A DNA stretch of 64,000 nucleotides. Origin: Hymenobacter jeongseonensis (lineage in GTDB: Bacteria; Bacteroidota; Bacteroidia; Cytophagales; Hymenobacteraceae). Under the pieces are notes generated by a model. The model was not told the DNA's origin. It was given only the letters and a program-made list of their open reading frames with translations, and made no database searches. Each line of letters starts with the position of its first letter. Within the stretch, counting starts at the first letter, position 1. Below are positions 45,154 through 54,328 of the stretch, piece after piece. The stretch is from assembly GCF_015694725.1 (NCBI RefSeq), contig NZ_JADQDQ010000009.1, positions 1 through 64,000 on the forward strand. Direction: 5' to 3'. The translations under genes and the position numbers were made by a program.

Positions 45154-46884
45154 ATGGCGGACCTGCCCCCATCTTCCCTCACCCCCGGCCAACGCCTGTT
45201 CCGGTTGCTGGCATCCGAGCGGCGCGACATCACTTACCTCTATGTGTACGCAACGCTGGCCGGCCTCGTCAACCTGTCGTTGCCCCTGGGGGTGCAATCC
45301 GTCATTGGCTTCGTGAGCAGCGGGGCCGTGAGCACTTCGCTGGTGGTACTCATTGGCTTCATTGTTCTCGGCACGCTGCTGATGGGCGGCCTGCAGGTGA
45401 TGCAGGTGTACCTGGTCGAATTCATTCAGCAGCGGCTCTTCGCCCGCATTAGCCTCGACTTTGCCCTGCGCCTGCCGCAGGTGCGGACCGAGTCCTTGGA
45501 TGGCCAGTACCTGCCCGAGCTCATGAACCGGCTGCTTGATGCCCCCACCCTGCAGAAGGGGTTGGCAACCATTCTGATTGAGTTTTCGGCGGCGGCCCTA
45601 CAAATCCTGTTCGGGCTGTTGCTGCTCTCCTTTTACCACCCCATCTTCATCGCCTTTGGGGCGTTGCTAGTGGGGCTGCTGGCCCTGATGATTCGCGTGA
45701 CGGGCCCCAAGGGATTGAGCACCAGCCTCCAGGAGTCCAAGTACAAGTACAAGGTAGTAGCCTGGCTCGAAGACGTGGCCCGCACCGTGCATACCTTCCG
45801 CCACCCACCCCGGCAGGAAATGGCCTTGGACCGCACCGACACGCTGGTAGAGGGCTACCTGAGCTCGCGCCAAAGCCATTTCCGGGTGCTGCTCATCCAA
45901 TTCTGGGGGTTCGTGGCGTTCAGAACTTTGATTACGGCGGCGCTGCTCATCATCGGCTGCTGGCTGCTCATTGACCGCCAGATTAACATCGGTCAGTTCG
46001 TAGCAGCCGAAATCGTCATCATCCTCACCATTTCAGCTGTGGAAAAAGTACTGCTCAAGCTGGACGTGGTGTACGACGCGCTGACCAGCCTCGATAAAAT
46101 TGGCCACGTGCTGGACTTGCCTGTGGTGAACGGCCAGGGCGCCACTACGTTGCCGCTGCCCGCTGTGCAGGCTGGCCTGCGGGCCGAACTGCGCCAGCTC
46201 AGCTACGAATACCCCGACACCCATCGCCACCCGCTTGACCAGCTCACGCTCACCATTGCTTCGGGCGAGCACTTGGGCCTAGCCGGCTACGACGGCTCGG
46301 GCAAAACCACGCTCCTGCGCATCTTGGCCGGCTTGCTCACCGGCTACACTGGCGTAGTGGCTTACGATGGGCTGGCCTTACAGGATTTGACGCCCGCTTC
46401 CCTGGGCGAACACGTGGGCGACAACATTGCCCATCAGCACCTTTTCGACGGCACTCTGCTTGAAAACCTCACCCTGGGCCAAGCCCGCATCGGGGCCGAC
46501 GACGTGGCCTGGGCGCTGGCATTGGTAGGGCTGCGCGACGACGTATACGCCCGCCCCTTGGGCCTGAATACGCCTCTGGGCATCGGCTCGCCACTCGCCG
46601 ACAGCACCCGCCAGAAACTGCTGCTGGCCCGGGCCCTGGTGCGCCGCCCCCGCCTGCTTCTGCTCGATAATTTCCTGCCGGGGGTGGAACCTGCCGAACA
46701 GCTGCGCATCCTGCGGCGGGTGCTGGCATCCGAACACCCCTGGACCGTAGTCCTGGCTTCCAATGATTTGCGCGTGCTCAGCCTCTGCCCGCGCTTGGCG
46801 GTGCTGCGCGAAGGCGTGCTGGTAGCAGACGGCGCATTTGCCGCAGTGGCCCAGCAAGCCGAAATGCGGGAACTGCTAGCGTAA
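45154..46884 (+). CDS. ABC exporter (TM plus NBD) with a degenerate ATPase domain
   Basis: This 576-residue half-transporter of the HlyB/MsbA type lacks a peptidase domain. TM helices lie within about residues 20-300 and the NBD within about 340-576. Walker A is intact (GYDGSGKTTLL, Lys384). Against family consensus the other key residues are changed. The Q-loop Gln is replaced by Ala426, LSGGQ by LADST (481-485), the catalytic Glu after Walker B Asp505 by Asn506 (LLLLDNFLPG), and the switch His by Asn537 (VLASNDLRVL). The reading frame is intact and neighbours are conserved exporter parts, so it is not a decaying gene. It is likely the inner-membrane component of a type I secretion-like complex. 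Confidence 0.88.
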   Translation: MADLPPSSLTPGQRLFRLLASERRDITYLYVYATLAGLVNLSLPLGVQSVIGFVSSGAVSTSLVVLIGFIVLGTLLMGGLQVMQVYLVEFIQQRLFARISLDFALRLPQVRTESLDGQYLPELMNRLLDAPTLQKGLATILIEFSAAALQILFGLLLLSFYHPIFIAFGALLVGLLALMIRVTGPKGLSTSLQESKYKYKVVAWLEDVARTVHTFRHPPRQEMALDRTDTLVEGYLSSRQSHFRVLLIQFWGFVAFRTLITAALLIIGCWLLIDRQINIGQFVAAEIVIILTISAVEKVLLKLDVVYDALTSLDKIGHVLDLPVVNGQGATTLPLPAVQAGLRAELRQLSYEYPDTHRHPLDQLTLTIASGEHLGLAGYDGSGKTTLLRILAGLLTGYTGVVAYDGLALQDLTPASLGEHVGDNIAHQHLFDGTLLENLTLGQARIGADDVAWALALVGLRDDVYARPLGLNTPLGIGSPLADSTRQKLLLARALVRRPRLLLLDNFLPGVEPAEQLRILRRVLASEHPWTVVLASNDLRVLSLCPRLAVLREGVLVADGAFAAVAQQAEMRELLA

Positions 46885-46928
46885 TCTCAGCGGGCGCTGT
46901 TTTCTATCTCTTCTATTTCTCTTCAACG

Positions 46929-48329
46929 ATGCCTTTTGCTGAACACCCCCTAGCCGAATCTAACCCGCTGACCGGGCGCTTCCGCTCGTTTGCGCGGGTG
47001 CAAACCCCCAAGGCGGGCCGCACGCTGGCCCGCTGGGCGGCGGGGCTGGGCTTGCTGGTGCTGCTGGCCGGCTTCCTGCCCTGGACGCAGAACATCCGCT
47101 CTGCCGGTACGCTTACCACGCTACGCCCCCAGGACCGTCCCCAAACCGTGCCCAGCACCATTGCCGGACGCATTCAGCGCTGGCGGGTGCGTGAGGGCCA
47201 GCATGTGCGCCGCGGCGATACCCTGGTAGAAATTACCGAGATAAAAGAGAAGTATTTCGACCCGCAGCTCGTGCAGCGCACCGGCGAGCAACTCGACGCC
47301 AAGATTGGTTCGCTGAGCGAAAACCGAGCGAAGGGCACGGCCCTCAGCGCCCAGCAGACCGCTCTGCGCGCCGGGCTGCAGGTAAGCCTCAGCAAAGCCC
47401 GCAATTACGTGGAGCAAAGCCGACTGAAAGTAAATTCCGACCAAGCCGAACTCGTGGCCGTGCGTAACGACTACACCATTGCCGAGCGCCAGCAGCAGCG
47501 CCAGGAAGAACTGTACAAGCAGGGACTAAAGTCGCTCACGGAGCTGGAGCAGCGCCGCCTGAAGTTTCAGGAGGCGACGGCCAAGTTGCAGTCGACCGAA
47601 AACAAGCTGGCTGCCAGCCGCCAAGCCTTCACCAACGCTCAATTAGAATTGGCTTCGCTCGCCGCCGAGTACCAGGACAAGCTGGCCAAATCAGAATCGG
47701 ACCGGCGCTCGGTGACGGCTTACCAGTTCGACACCGAAGGGCAGATTGCCAAGATGCGCAACGAGCTGGCCAACCTCAGCATCCGGTCAGGCTTCTACCA
47801 CATCACGGCCCCGCAGGACGGCTACGTGGTGCGTGCCTTGAAAGAAGGCATTGGCGAAATCATCAAGGAGGGCGAACCGATAGTAACGGTGATGCCCGAC
47901 GCGCCGGCCCTGGCCGCCGAGCTCTACGTGAAGCCAATGGATATTCCGCTGTTGCGCGTGGGCCGTAAAGTGCGCCTGCAGTTCGACGGCTGGCCGGCGC
48001 TGGTGTTCAGCGGCTGGCCGGGCACCAGCTTCGGCACGTTCGGCGGGGTGGTGTCGGTCATCGACAACATTGATTCGCAAGGCCAGTACCGGGTGCTTGT
48101 TACGCCTGACTCTACGCAGGAAGCTTGGCCTCCCCCACTGCGCGTGGGCTCGGGGGTGTACGGTTGGGCCCTGCTCGATGACGTGCCCATTTGGTATGAG
48201 CTGTGGCGGCAGGTGAATGGCTTCCCGCCCAACTACGTGGGCGGCCCTACCCCCAGCCCCGACAAAGGCGGCAAGGAGACTAAAAAAGCGGCCAAGGAAT
48301 ACTCTACGACCGAAGAAGAAACGAAATGA
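46929..48329 (+). CDS. HlyD-family membrane fusion protein
   Basis: This 466-residue periplasmic adaptor has one N-terminal TM (about residues 36-52). A lipoyl/barrel start follows (VPSTIAGRIQRWRVREGQHV), then a long coiled-coil hairpin rich in Gln, Glu, Lys and Arg (about residues 100-275). The beta domain returns with ITAPQDGYVVRALKEGIGEIIKEGEP. The C-terminus is Lys/Glu-rich. It joins the ABC exporter (44 bp upstream) to TolC (4-bp ATGA overlap downstream). The cargo is unknown. Confidence 0.93.
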   Translation: MPFAEHPLAESNPLTGRFRSFARVQTPKAGRTLARWAAGLGLLVLLAGFLPWTQNIRSAGTLTTLRPQDRPQTVPSTIAGRIQRWRVREGQHVRRGDTLVEITEIKEKYFDPQLVQRTGEQLDAKIGSLSENRAKGTALSAQQTALRAGLQVSLSKARNYVEQSRLKVNSDQAELVAVRNDYTIAERQQQRQEELYKQGLKSLTELEQRRLKFQEATAKLQSTENKLAASRQAFTNAQLELASLAAEYQDKLAKSESDRRSVTAYQFDTEGQIAKMRNELANLSIRSGFYHITAPQDGYVVRALKEGIGEIIKEGEPIVTVMPDAPALAAELYVKPMDIPLLRVGRKVRLQFDGWPALVFSGWPGTSFGTFGGVVSVIDNIDSQGQYRVLVTPDSTQEAWPPPLRVGSGVYGWALLDDVPIWYELWRQVNGFPPNYVGGPTPSPDKGGKETKKAAKEYSTTEEETK

Positions 48330-49900
48330 ACCAGTGGCGCGTGTGTGGGATAGGGCTGACTTTGCTGGTCCTCGTGGTTGGATTGGGCGACGTGGCCGCG
48401 CAAACAGTGCGCCCGGCAAGCCCGTTGCCGGGCCAGTCGCCCCGCACCCAACAGCGGCTGCAGCGGCAAGCGCGCCAGCTACAGCCAACTGGTTTGCAAG
48501 GTGCGCCGACCCTGGTAACTCGCCCGGTGGAGCTAGCCGATAGCGGCCGCGTATTTGGCCTCACCGATTTGCTGACCTACGTTACGCTGCGCCACCCCCT
48601 GGCCCGGCAGGCGGGCTTGCTGCCCGAGCGTGCCTTGCAGGAAGTGCGCTTAGCCCGCGGCCAGTTCGACCCCGCGGCCACCAGCAAATACTACGGCAAG
48701 CAATTCGGCGGCAAGGATTACTTCCACGACTGGGACACCCAATTGCGGGTTCCTCTTTGGTTCGGAGCCGACGTGAAAGCCGGATTTGAGCGGGGGGTGG
48801 GCACCTACATTAACCCCGAAAACTATACCGCGCCGGTGGGCTTGAGCTACGTGGGCATCTCGGTGCCGCTGGCCCAGGGCCTGTTGATAGACGAACGCCG
48901 GGCGGCGGTGCGCCAGGCCCAGGCCCTGCAGGGCCTAGCCGAAGCCGAGCGGCGCGGGGTTCTGAATAAGCTACTGCTACAGGCCGCCAAAGACTACTGG
49001 GACTGGACCTTGAGCTACCAGCGCCAGGAATTGTTACGGCAGAATGCTGACCTGGCCGCCGTGCGCTTCCGGGCCGTGCGCGAGCGGGTGCGCTTCGGCG
49101 ATTTGGCCGCTATTGACTCAGTGGAGGCCCTGACGGAGCTGCAGAACCGCCAAGCATTGCTGGTGCAGGCCCAAGTGCAGTGGCAAAACGCTACGCTGCA
49201 GTTGAGCAACTACCTCTGGGACGAGCAGCAGCAGCCCCGCGAACTGCCCAACGACGTGCGGCCCCAGGGACTGCCCAGCCCGGCAGACTGGCTTTCGCTG
49301 CCTCCCGACTCGCTGGCGGCCTTGAGCGAACTAGCTCAGCAGCAGCACCCCGACTTGCAGAAAAGCCGGGCCAAGCTAGTGCAGCTGGGCGTGGAACGGC
49401 GCCTGCTCGGCAACAAGCTGCTGCCCAAGCTCACGCTCGACTACAACCTATTGCAAGCCGGCCAACCATTCAGCCCCGAAACCGGCGCCAACTTCAGCGG
49501 GGCCTATTTGCAAAACAACTACAAGCTCGGCGTGAGCTTTGCCTATCCTTTGTTGCTGCGCCAAGAGCGGGCCAAGCTTCAACTCAATCGCCTCAAGTTG
49601 CGCGACATCGAGCTGGGCCTGCAACAAGATACCCGCGCCATTCAGACCGGGGTGCGGGCTGTGGCCAACGATTGGGAGGCCCTACGCGCCCAACTGGCTC
49701 TACAGGAGCAAGTGGTACTGAACGCCGAGCGCCTCCGCAAGGGGGAGCAAATTCGCTTTGAAAACGGCGAAAGCTCGGTTTTTCTGCTCAACACCCGCGA
49801 AGCCAGTTTGGTCACGGCCCGCGTGAAACTTGCCGAATTGCAGGCTAAGTACGCCCAAACCCAAGCCACGCTGCGTTGGGCGGCCGGCGGGGTAGAATAG
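48326..49900 (+). CDS. TolC-family outer-membrane channel
   Basis: This 524-residue protein has a signal peptide (ending near GDVAAQ) and two TolC/OEP repeats of long helices. Visible segments include RQAGLLPERALQEVRLARGQFDP near the N-terminal repeat and QQDTRAIQTGVRAVANDWEAL in the second. Barrel strands lie near VPLWFGADVKAGFERG and KLGVSFAYPLLLRQE. Its ATG overlaps the stop of the HlyD gene by 4 bp (ATGA), so the two are translationally coupled. It completes the exporter. Confidence 0.93.
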   Translation: MNQWRVCGIGLTLLVLVVGLGDVAAQTVRPASPLPGQSPRTQQRLQRQARQLQPTGLQGAPTLVTRPVELADSGRVFGLTDLLTYVTLRHPLARQAGLLPERALQEVRLARGQFDPAATSKYYGKQFGGKDYFHDWDTQLRVPLWFGADVKAGFERGVGTYINPENYTAPVGLSYVGISVPLAQGLLIDERRAAVRQAQALQGLAEAERRGVLNKLLLQAAKDYWDWTLSYQRQELLRQNADLAAVRFRAVRERVRFGDLAAIDSVEALTELQNRQALLVQAQVQWQNATLQLSNYLWDEQQQPRELPNDVRPQGLPSPADWLSLPPDSLAALSELAQQQHPDLQKSRAKLVQLGVERRLLGNKLLPKLTLDYNLLQAGQPFSPETGANFSGAYLQNNYKLGVSFAYPLLLRQERAKLQLNRLKLRDIELGLQQDTRAIQTGVRAVANDWEALRAQLALQEQVVLNAERLRKGEQIRFENGESSVFLLNTREASLVTARVKLAELQAKYAQTQATLRWAAGGVE

Positions 49901-50029
49901 CAGTCGCCGTTCGGTTGGCCTTGCGTTCTGCCTTCCACCGATTGGTCGCAAGCAGAAACAAAGGGGAACCCAATTTATTCCACAAAAAATTGGGAGTAAT
50001 TTAAACGCATAAACGTGTCGGCCGCAGGC

Positions 50030-50037
50030 TACCTTCG
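50030..50037 (+). promoter_or_regulatory. Possible -7 box (TACCTTCG) of the PAS kinase gene
   Basis: One base from the consensus, 22 bp before ATG 50060. The 159-bp gap after tolC suggests a separate transcript. Confidence 0.4.
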
Positions 50038-50059
50038 CTTGGCTCCCTGCCAATAATTT

Positions 50060-51169
50060 ATGCTAAACCAGACCGAAATTCTGCACCATGTGGTGCAGGG
50101 CAGTCCCATTCTTCTTTTCGCGTACAGTGTGAGTGCCCGAGAAGTGCTGTTCGTGAACGAAGCCTACGAGCGGATTTTCCCCCAAAGCCGGCGGGACACC
50201 GCCACCGCCGACCTGCCCGCGCTGCTGCGCTGCCTCCCGCCCGAAGACCAGCAATACGCCCTGGGTTGCCTGACAGACCTCGCCAACGGCGAACTGCAGG
50301 ACGACTTGCTGCTGCGCATGCAGCTGGAGCCCAACGTGCCTTTGCGGTGGCTGTGCGTGCGCGCCCACCGCGCCGTGGCCAGCGACGGCCAAGTGCTGCT
50401 GTGCGGCAGCGTGCAGGACGTGACCGTGGACCACGAGTACACGCGCAACGCCGATAAGTTCATGGCCAAGAAGAATACCACGCTCGAAATCCTCTCCCAC
50501 GACCTGGCCGGGCCGTTCAACATGCTGCAGCAGATGGCGGGTTTTTTCCAGGAAAAAACCCAGGACTTGCACGACCCGCAGCTGGAAAAAATGGTGCAGG
50601 TGATGCAGGACACGTGCCGCGACAGCATCAATCTCATCCGCGAGTTCGTGGACAGCGAGTTTGCCGAGTCGGCCAGCGTGCAGCTCAAGCGCGCGCGGGT
50701 GGACCTGGCGGCCAGCATCCGCCAGGTAATGGATACCTACCAGCAGTCCGAGCACCTGGTAAACAAACGCTTTAGTTTTAGCAGCACGCCAGACAAGGTG
50801 TACATTGAGCTGGACAACAACAAGTTTTTGCAGGTGATGAACAACTTGTTGTCGAACGCCATCAAGTTTACCGGCGAAGGCGGCCACATTGCCGTGACGG
50901 TGGTGCAACACCCGCAGCACGTGCTGGTGACCGTGGCCGACGACGGCATCGGCATTCCCGAAAAGCTGCAGCCGGTGTTATACGACCGGTTCACCAAAGC
51001 CCGCCGACCAGGCTTGCGCGGCGAGAAAACCACCGGCCTGGGCATGTCCATCATTCAGGCGCTGGTGCGGCTGCACGGCGGCGGCATCTGGTGCGAAAGC
51101 CAGGAAAATGCGGGCACCACGTTCTTCATTCAGTTGCCCACGGAAGCACCACGGCCTATTTCGAGTTGA
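50060..51169 (+). CDS. PAS-domain sensor histidine kinase
   Basis: This 369-residue soluble kinase has an N-terminal PAS domain (about residues 8-130: HHVVQGSPILLFAYSVSAREVL). The H box is EILSHDLAGPFNMLQQMAGF (His147), and the HATPase has NNLLSNAIKFTGEGG, ADDGIGIP and GLGMSIIQALVRLHGG. No membrane helix is seen. It follows the exporter on the same strand. Its 3' end overlaps by 14 bp the convergent response-regulator gene. It may signal to that regulator, but the kinase on the other strand is the closer operon partner. Confidence 0.92.
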   Translation: MLNQTEILHHVVQGSPILLFAYSVSAREVLFVNEAYERIFPQSRRDTATADLPALLRCLPPEDQQYALGCLTDLANGELQDDLLLRMQLEPNVPLRWLCVRAHRAVASDGQVLLCGSVQDVTVDHEYTRNADKFMAKKNTTLEILSHDLAGPFNMLQQMAGFFQEKTQDLHDPQLEKMVQVMQDTCRDSINLIREFVDSEFAESASVQLKRARVDLAASIRQVMDTYQQSEHLVNKRFSFSSTPDKVYIELDNNKFLQVMNNLLSNAIKFTGEGGHIAVTVVQHPQHVLVTVADDGIGIPEKLQPVLYDRFTKARRPGLRGEKTTGLGMSIIQALVRLHGGGIWCESQENAGTTFFIQLPTEAPRPISS

Positions 51170-51557
51170 GTGCCGCTTCCAGTTGCGCGCGCACGTTTTG
51201 TATCTGCTCCCCGTCCAGCGGCTTGCGAATAAGGCCGGCCACCAGCGGGAACTCGTGGATGCGCTCGGCGTCGGAGTGGGCCAAGGAAGACGTGAGGATG
51301 AAGATGTAGCAGCGCCCCAGCAGGGCTTCTTCCTGTGGTTTGAGGGCAGTCAAAAAATCCCACCCGTCCATCACGGGCATGTTCAGGTCGAGAAAAATGA
51401 CCTGGGGCAACTCGTGCAACGGCGCATTCTGCAGGAATTCGAGGGCTTGCTGGGCCGACGCGAAGGATGCCAGATTTTCGGCAAACCCTTCTCGTTTCAA
51501 CAGGCGTTCGGTGAGGAATACGCCGATGGAATCGTCGTCTATTAATAAGGTTTCCAT
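51156..51557 (-). CDS. Single-domain response regulator
   Basis: This 133-residue protein is one receiver domain without output. The acidic pocket is LIDDDS (residues 5-10), the phospho-acceptor is Asp57 in FLDLNMPVMDGWDF, and the switch Thr and Lys are in FILTSS and IRKPLDG. It acts by protein contact or as a relay intermediate. It lies 7 bp downstream of the PAS kinase gene on the same strand and overlaps the 3' end of the other kinase by 14 bp. Confidence 0.94.
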   Translation of the reverse strand: METLLIDDDSIGVFLTERLLKREGFAENLASFASAQQALEFLQNAPLHELPQVIFLDLNMPVMDGWDFLTALKPQEEALLGRCYIFILTSSLAHSDAERIHEFPLVAGLIRKPLDGEQIQNVRAQLEAALNSK

Positions 51558-51564
51558 GCGGGGT

Positions 51565-52992
51565 TCAGCGTAAATGCAAAGTAAAGCAGGTGCCCGCGTT
51601 CACGGTGCTGCTCACCTCGATGCGGCCGCCCATGGTTTCGACGTGGGTTTTCACCAAATACAGGCCCATGCCGCGGCCCGGCTGGCTGGTATGAAACCGC
51701 TTGTAAAGCCGAAAAACATCGGGCCCGGCTTTGTCCACGTCGAAACCCGAGCCGTTGTCGGCAAACAGCACGCGCACCCCAGCGCCGGGCTGCGCCGTGG
51801 CGCTAACCGTGACCCGCAGGCGCCGCTCCTCGGAGCGGTACTTGATGGAGTTGGACAAGAGGTTAAAAAAAATACTGTAGAGGTAGGCGCGGTTGCCGAG
51901 CACGCTCAGGCCCGCCGGCAGGTCCATCACCACTTCGCCGCCGCACTGGGCAATGGGTTCGGCGAGGTTGCGCCGGGCCTGCTCCACCACGTCGGCCAGG
52001 GGCACGTGCTCCGGCTCGTCCACGTCCTGCTTGTCCCGAATCGAAAGAATGGTGTTCATGTCCCGCAACACGTTGTCGAGCTGCTGGGTGCTGGTGCGCA
52101 AGTTGTTTAGCGTTGGCTGATAATCGGCCGAGTCGCGGTCCAGGCTGTTGAGCAAGTCCACCAGCCCGATGGCGTTGGCGAGCGGGGCGCGCAAGTTGTG
52201 CGACACGATGTAGGTGAACTGCTGCAAATCCTGGTTTTGGCGGTATAGCTCCTCTTGCGACTTCACTTTGTCCGTGACATTCGAGAAGTAGACCGACAAG
52301 CCTTCCTCGGAAGGAAACGCCTTGATATCCAGCCAAAGCGCCCGGCGCCGGAAGAACGCCTCAAAATGCACGGCCTGGTTGGTATCGAGGGCCCGGCGGA
52401 AATGCTGGTGAAAAATTTCGTTTTCATCGGCCGGAAATACATCCTGTAGGTATTGGCCCAGCAGGTGCTCCCGGTTCACGTTCAGCAGGCGCTCCACTTC
52501 GCCGTTGATGTAAGCGAAGCGCCAGTTGTGGTCCAGCACAAAAAATGCATCGGTGATGCTCTCAAAAATGGTGTTGAGCTTGTGGGCCTGCTCGCGAATC
52601 ACGAGGTGGCTTTGGTACACTTCCGTTACGTCGCGCAGCACCGCGTACACGCCCGCAATCGTGCCTTCCACCACCAGCGGGACCTTGGTTACGGCAACCC
52701 GGAGGGCGTTTGAAGTGCCGACAAAATGCACCTCCGCATCGAAGTAAACTTTGTGCCCCTCGAAGGCCTCCCGTAGCTTTTGCGCAAACAACGCGTGTAG
52801 CGACGGCGGCAGAAATTCGTTGAAGTGGTGGCCCACAACCTCGTCCTTGGGCCGCTGCAATACCGCCAGATAGGCCGGGTTAGCATCCCGGATGACGCCC
52901 TCCCGGTTCTGGAACAATACCAAATCGGGGTTATTCTCAAACAGGGCCCGGTACCGCTGCTCGCTTTCCTTCAATTGAAAAATGTCATTCAT
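51565..52992 (-). CDS. Multi-PAS sensor histidine kinase
   Basis: This 475-residue soluble kinase has PAS domains at about residues 1-125 (ESEQRYRALFENNPDLVLF) and 135-250 (LNTIFESITDAFFVLDHNW). The H box is FTYIVSHNLRAPLANAIGLV, with a HATPase (FFNLLSNSIKYRSEERRL, FADNGSGFD, GRGMGLYLVKTHVETMGG). The frame extends upstream to 53133, but MNDIFQLKESEQRYRALF at 52992 is the natural start. It precedes the single-domain regulator by 7 bp, its probable partner. Confidence 0.92.
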   Translation of the reverse strand: MNDIFQLKESEQRYRALFENNPDLVLFQNREGVIRDANPAYLAVLQRPKDEVVGHHFNEFLPPSLHALFAQKLREAFEGHKVYFDAEVHFVGTSNALRVAVTKVPLVVEGTIAGVYAVLRDVTEVYQSHLVIREQAHKLNTIFESITDAFFVLDHNWRFAYINGEVERLLNVNREHLLGQYLQDVFPADENEIFHQHFRRALDTNQAVHFEAFFRRRALWLDIKAFPSEEGLSVYFSNVTDKVKSQEELYRQNQDLQQFTYIVSHNLRAPLANAIGLVDLLNSLDRDSADYQPTLNNLRTSTQQLDNVLRDMNTILSIRDKQDVDEPEHVPLADVVEQARRNLAEPIAQCGGEVVMDLPAGLSVLGNRAYLYSIFFNLLSNSIKYRSEERRLRVTVSATAQPGAGVRVLFADNGSGFDVDKAGPDVFRLYKRFHTSQPGRGMGLYLVKTHVETMGGRIEVSSTVNAGTCFTLHLR

Positions 52993-53327
52993 AAACGGCG
53001 GCGCTCTGGGGCCGGAGCCGGAGCAGTTGCGGGATAGAAATTTCCATTTTGGTTTACGAAAACCGCCCGATTTTGTCGTCAACCCCGCCTGAAAAACCGT
53101 TTTTTTTGTGGCCTCAGTGCCAGTCCCCCTCATTCAACTCGCGCCTTCGCTCGTTGGGCTTCTGCGGTAAATAGCACGGCCTTATCGGTTGCAAGCCCCT
53201 GATTTACACAGGTCGGCTTTCAAAAGTAGTTCGACGGGAAGCCGGAAAAGAAGCCGCCGTTCAACCCGCTCGCCATTGCGCCACCGTATGTGCAGTTCCA
53301 AAGACTTCCTGCCCGGCTGCTTCATCC

Positions 53328-54317
53328 ATGCGCGTACGCTTTTGCTTCCTTCTTGTGGCCTTGCTGGCCGGGGCCATGCCCGCCGGAGCCGCGCCCGCGC
53401 TGTCCGACACGCTCCGGCCTACCAGCCCCGAACGCCTGTTGCGCTACACGTATGCCAACGACTTTCTGGCCCGCACCGACTACTACTTTACCCAAGGCAT
53501 GACGCTGACGCTGGTGCTGCCTAGCTTGGCCCGCCTGCCCACCCAGCGCGTGCTGCTGCGGGGCGCGCCCGGCAGTACGCAATACCATGGCGTGCTGCTG
53601 CGCTACGACGGGTTCACGCCCCTGCGCATTCAGGACCCGTTTATTCGCTTCGGCGACCGGCCGTATGCTTCTTACGTCTACGCCTCGTTTTTCCGGGTCA
53701 GCAACCAGCCCACGCGCCGGCGCCGCCTGACCTCGGCCTTGGAAGTGGGCTTTATCGGGCCCGGGACTTTCGCCAAAGAATTCCAAACCGCCATTCACCG
53801 CGCCACCAACAACCCCGAACCCCGCGGCTGGGACTATCAAATCCGGACCGATGCCGTGCTGGGCTACCGCGTCGGCTACGAGCGGCAGCTGCTGGCCGTG
53901 GCCGGCGTCGCCGAGGTCATCGGCCACGCCGAAGCTTCGTTGGGTACGCTGTATACCTATGCTAGTACCGGCGCCCAGTTGCGCCTGGGCCTGCTGCAGC
54001 CGTATTTCACCAACCTTGGCGTGGGTAGCGGCACCAGTCAGCCGGGCCGTTCGCGCTGGCAAGTTTACGCCCACACGTCGCTGGAAGGCCGATTGGTTGG
54101 GTACGATGCCACGCTGCAAGGCGGCCTGTTCAACCAATCGAGTCCCTACGTGCTGCCGGCCGGTGCCGTGACGCGCACGGTGCTGCGCAACACCACCGGC
54201 TTGGTGCTGGCCCACAAGGGCTTCAGCCTCGATGTTACTTCCACGTGGATTTCCCCCGAGTTTGCGGGTGCGCGAAGCCACAGTTGGGGAAAACTGGCGC
54301 TGACGGCCGCTTTTTAG
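53328..54317 (+). CDS. LpxR-like lipid A deacylase (DUF2219 outer-membrane protein)
   Basis: This 329-residue protein has a signal peptide (FLLVALLAGAMPAGAAPA). LpxR motifs visible are YANDFLARTDYYFTQGMTL, DRPYASYVYASF and the segment GPGTFAKEFQTAIHR with GWDYQIRTDA. The family is a 12-stranded barrel that removes the 3'-acyloxyacyl chain of lipid A using conserved Asn, Asp and His. The Asn and Asp of NDFLARTD and the His of AIHR are present. It is convergent with the EamA gene 11 bp away. Substrate is inferred from family. Confidence 0.87.
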   Translation: MRVRFCFLLVALLAGAMPAGAAPALSDTLRPTSPERLLRYTYANDFLARTDYYFTQGMTLTLVLPSLARLPTQRVLLRGAPGSTQYHGVLLRYDGFTPLRIQDPFIRFGDRPYASYVYASFFRVSNQPTRRRRLTSALEVGFIGPGTFAKEFQTAIHRATNNPEPRGWDYQIRTDAVLGYRVGYERQLLAVAGVAEVIGHAEASLGTLYTYASTGAQLRLGLLQPYFTNLGVGSGTSQPGRSRWQVYAHTSLEGRLVGYDATLQGGLFNQSSPYVLPAGAVTRTVLRNTTGLVLAHKGFSLDVTSTWISPEFAGARSHSWGKLALTAAF

Positions 54318-54328
54318 CCAGCGACGCG

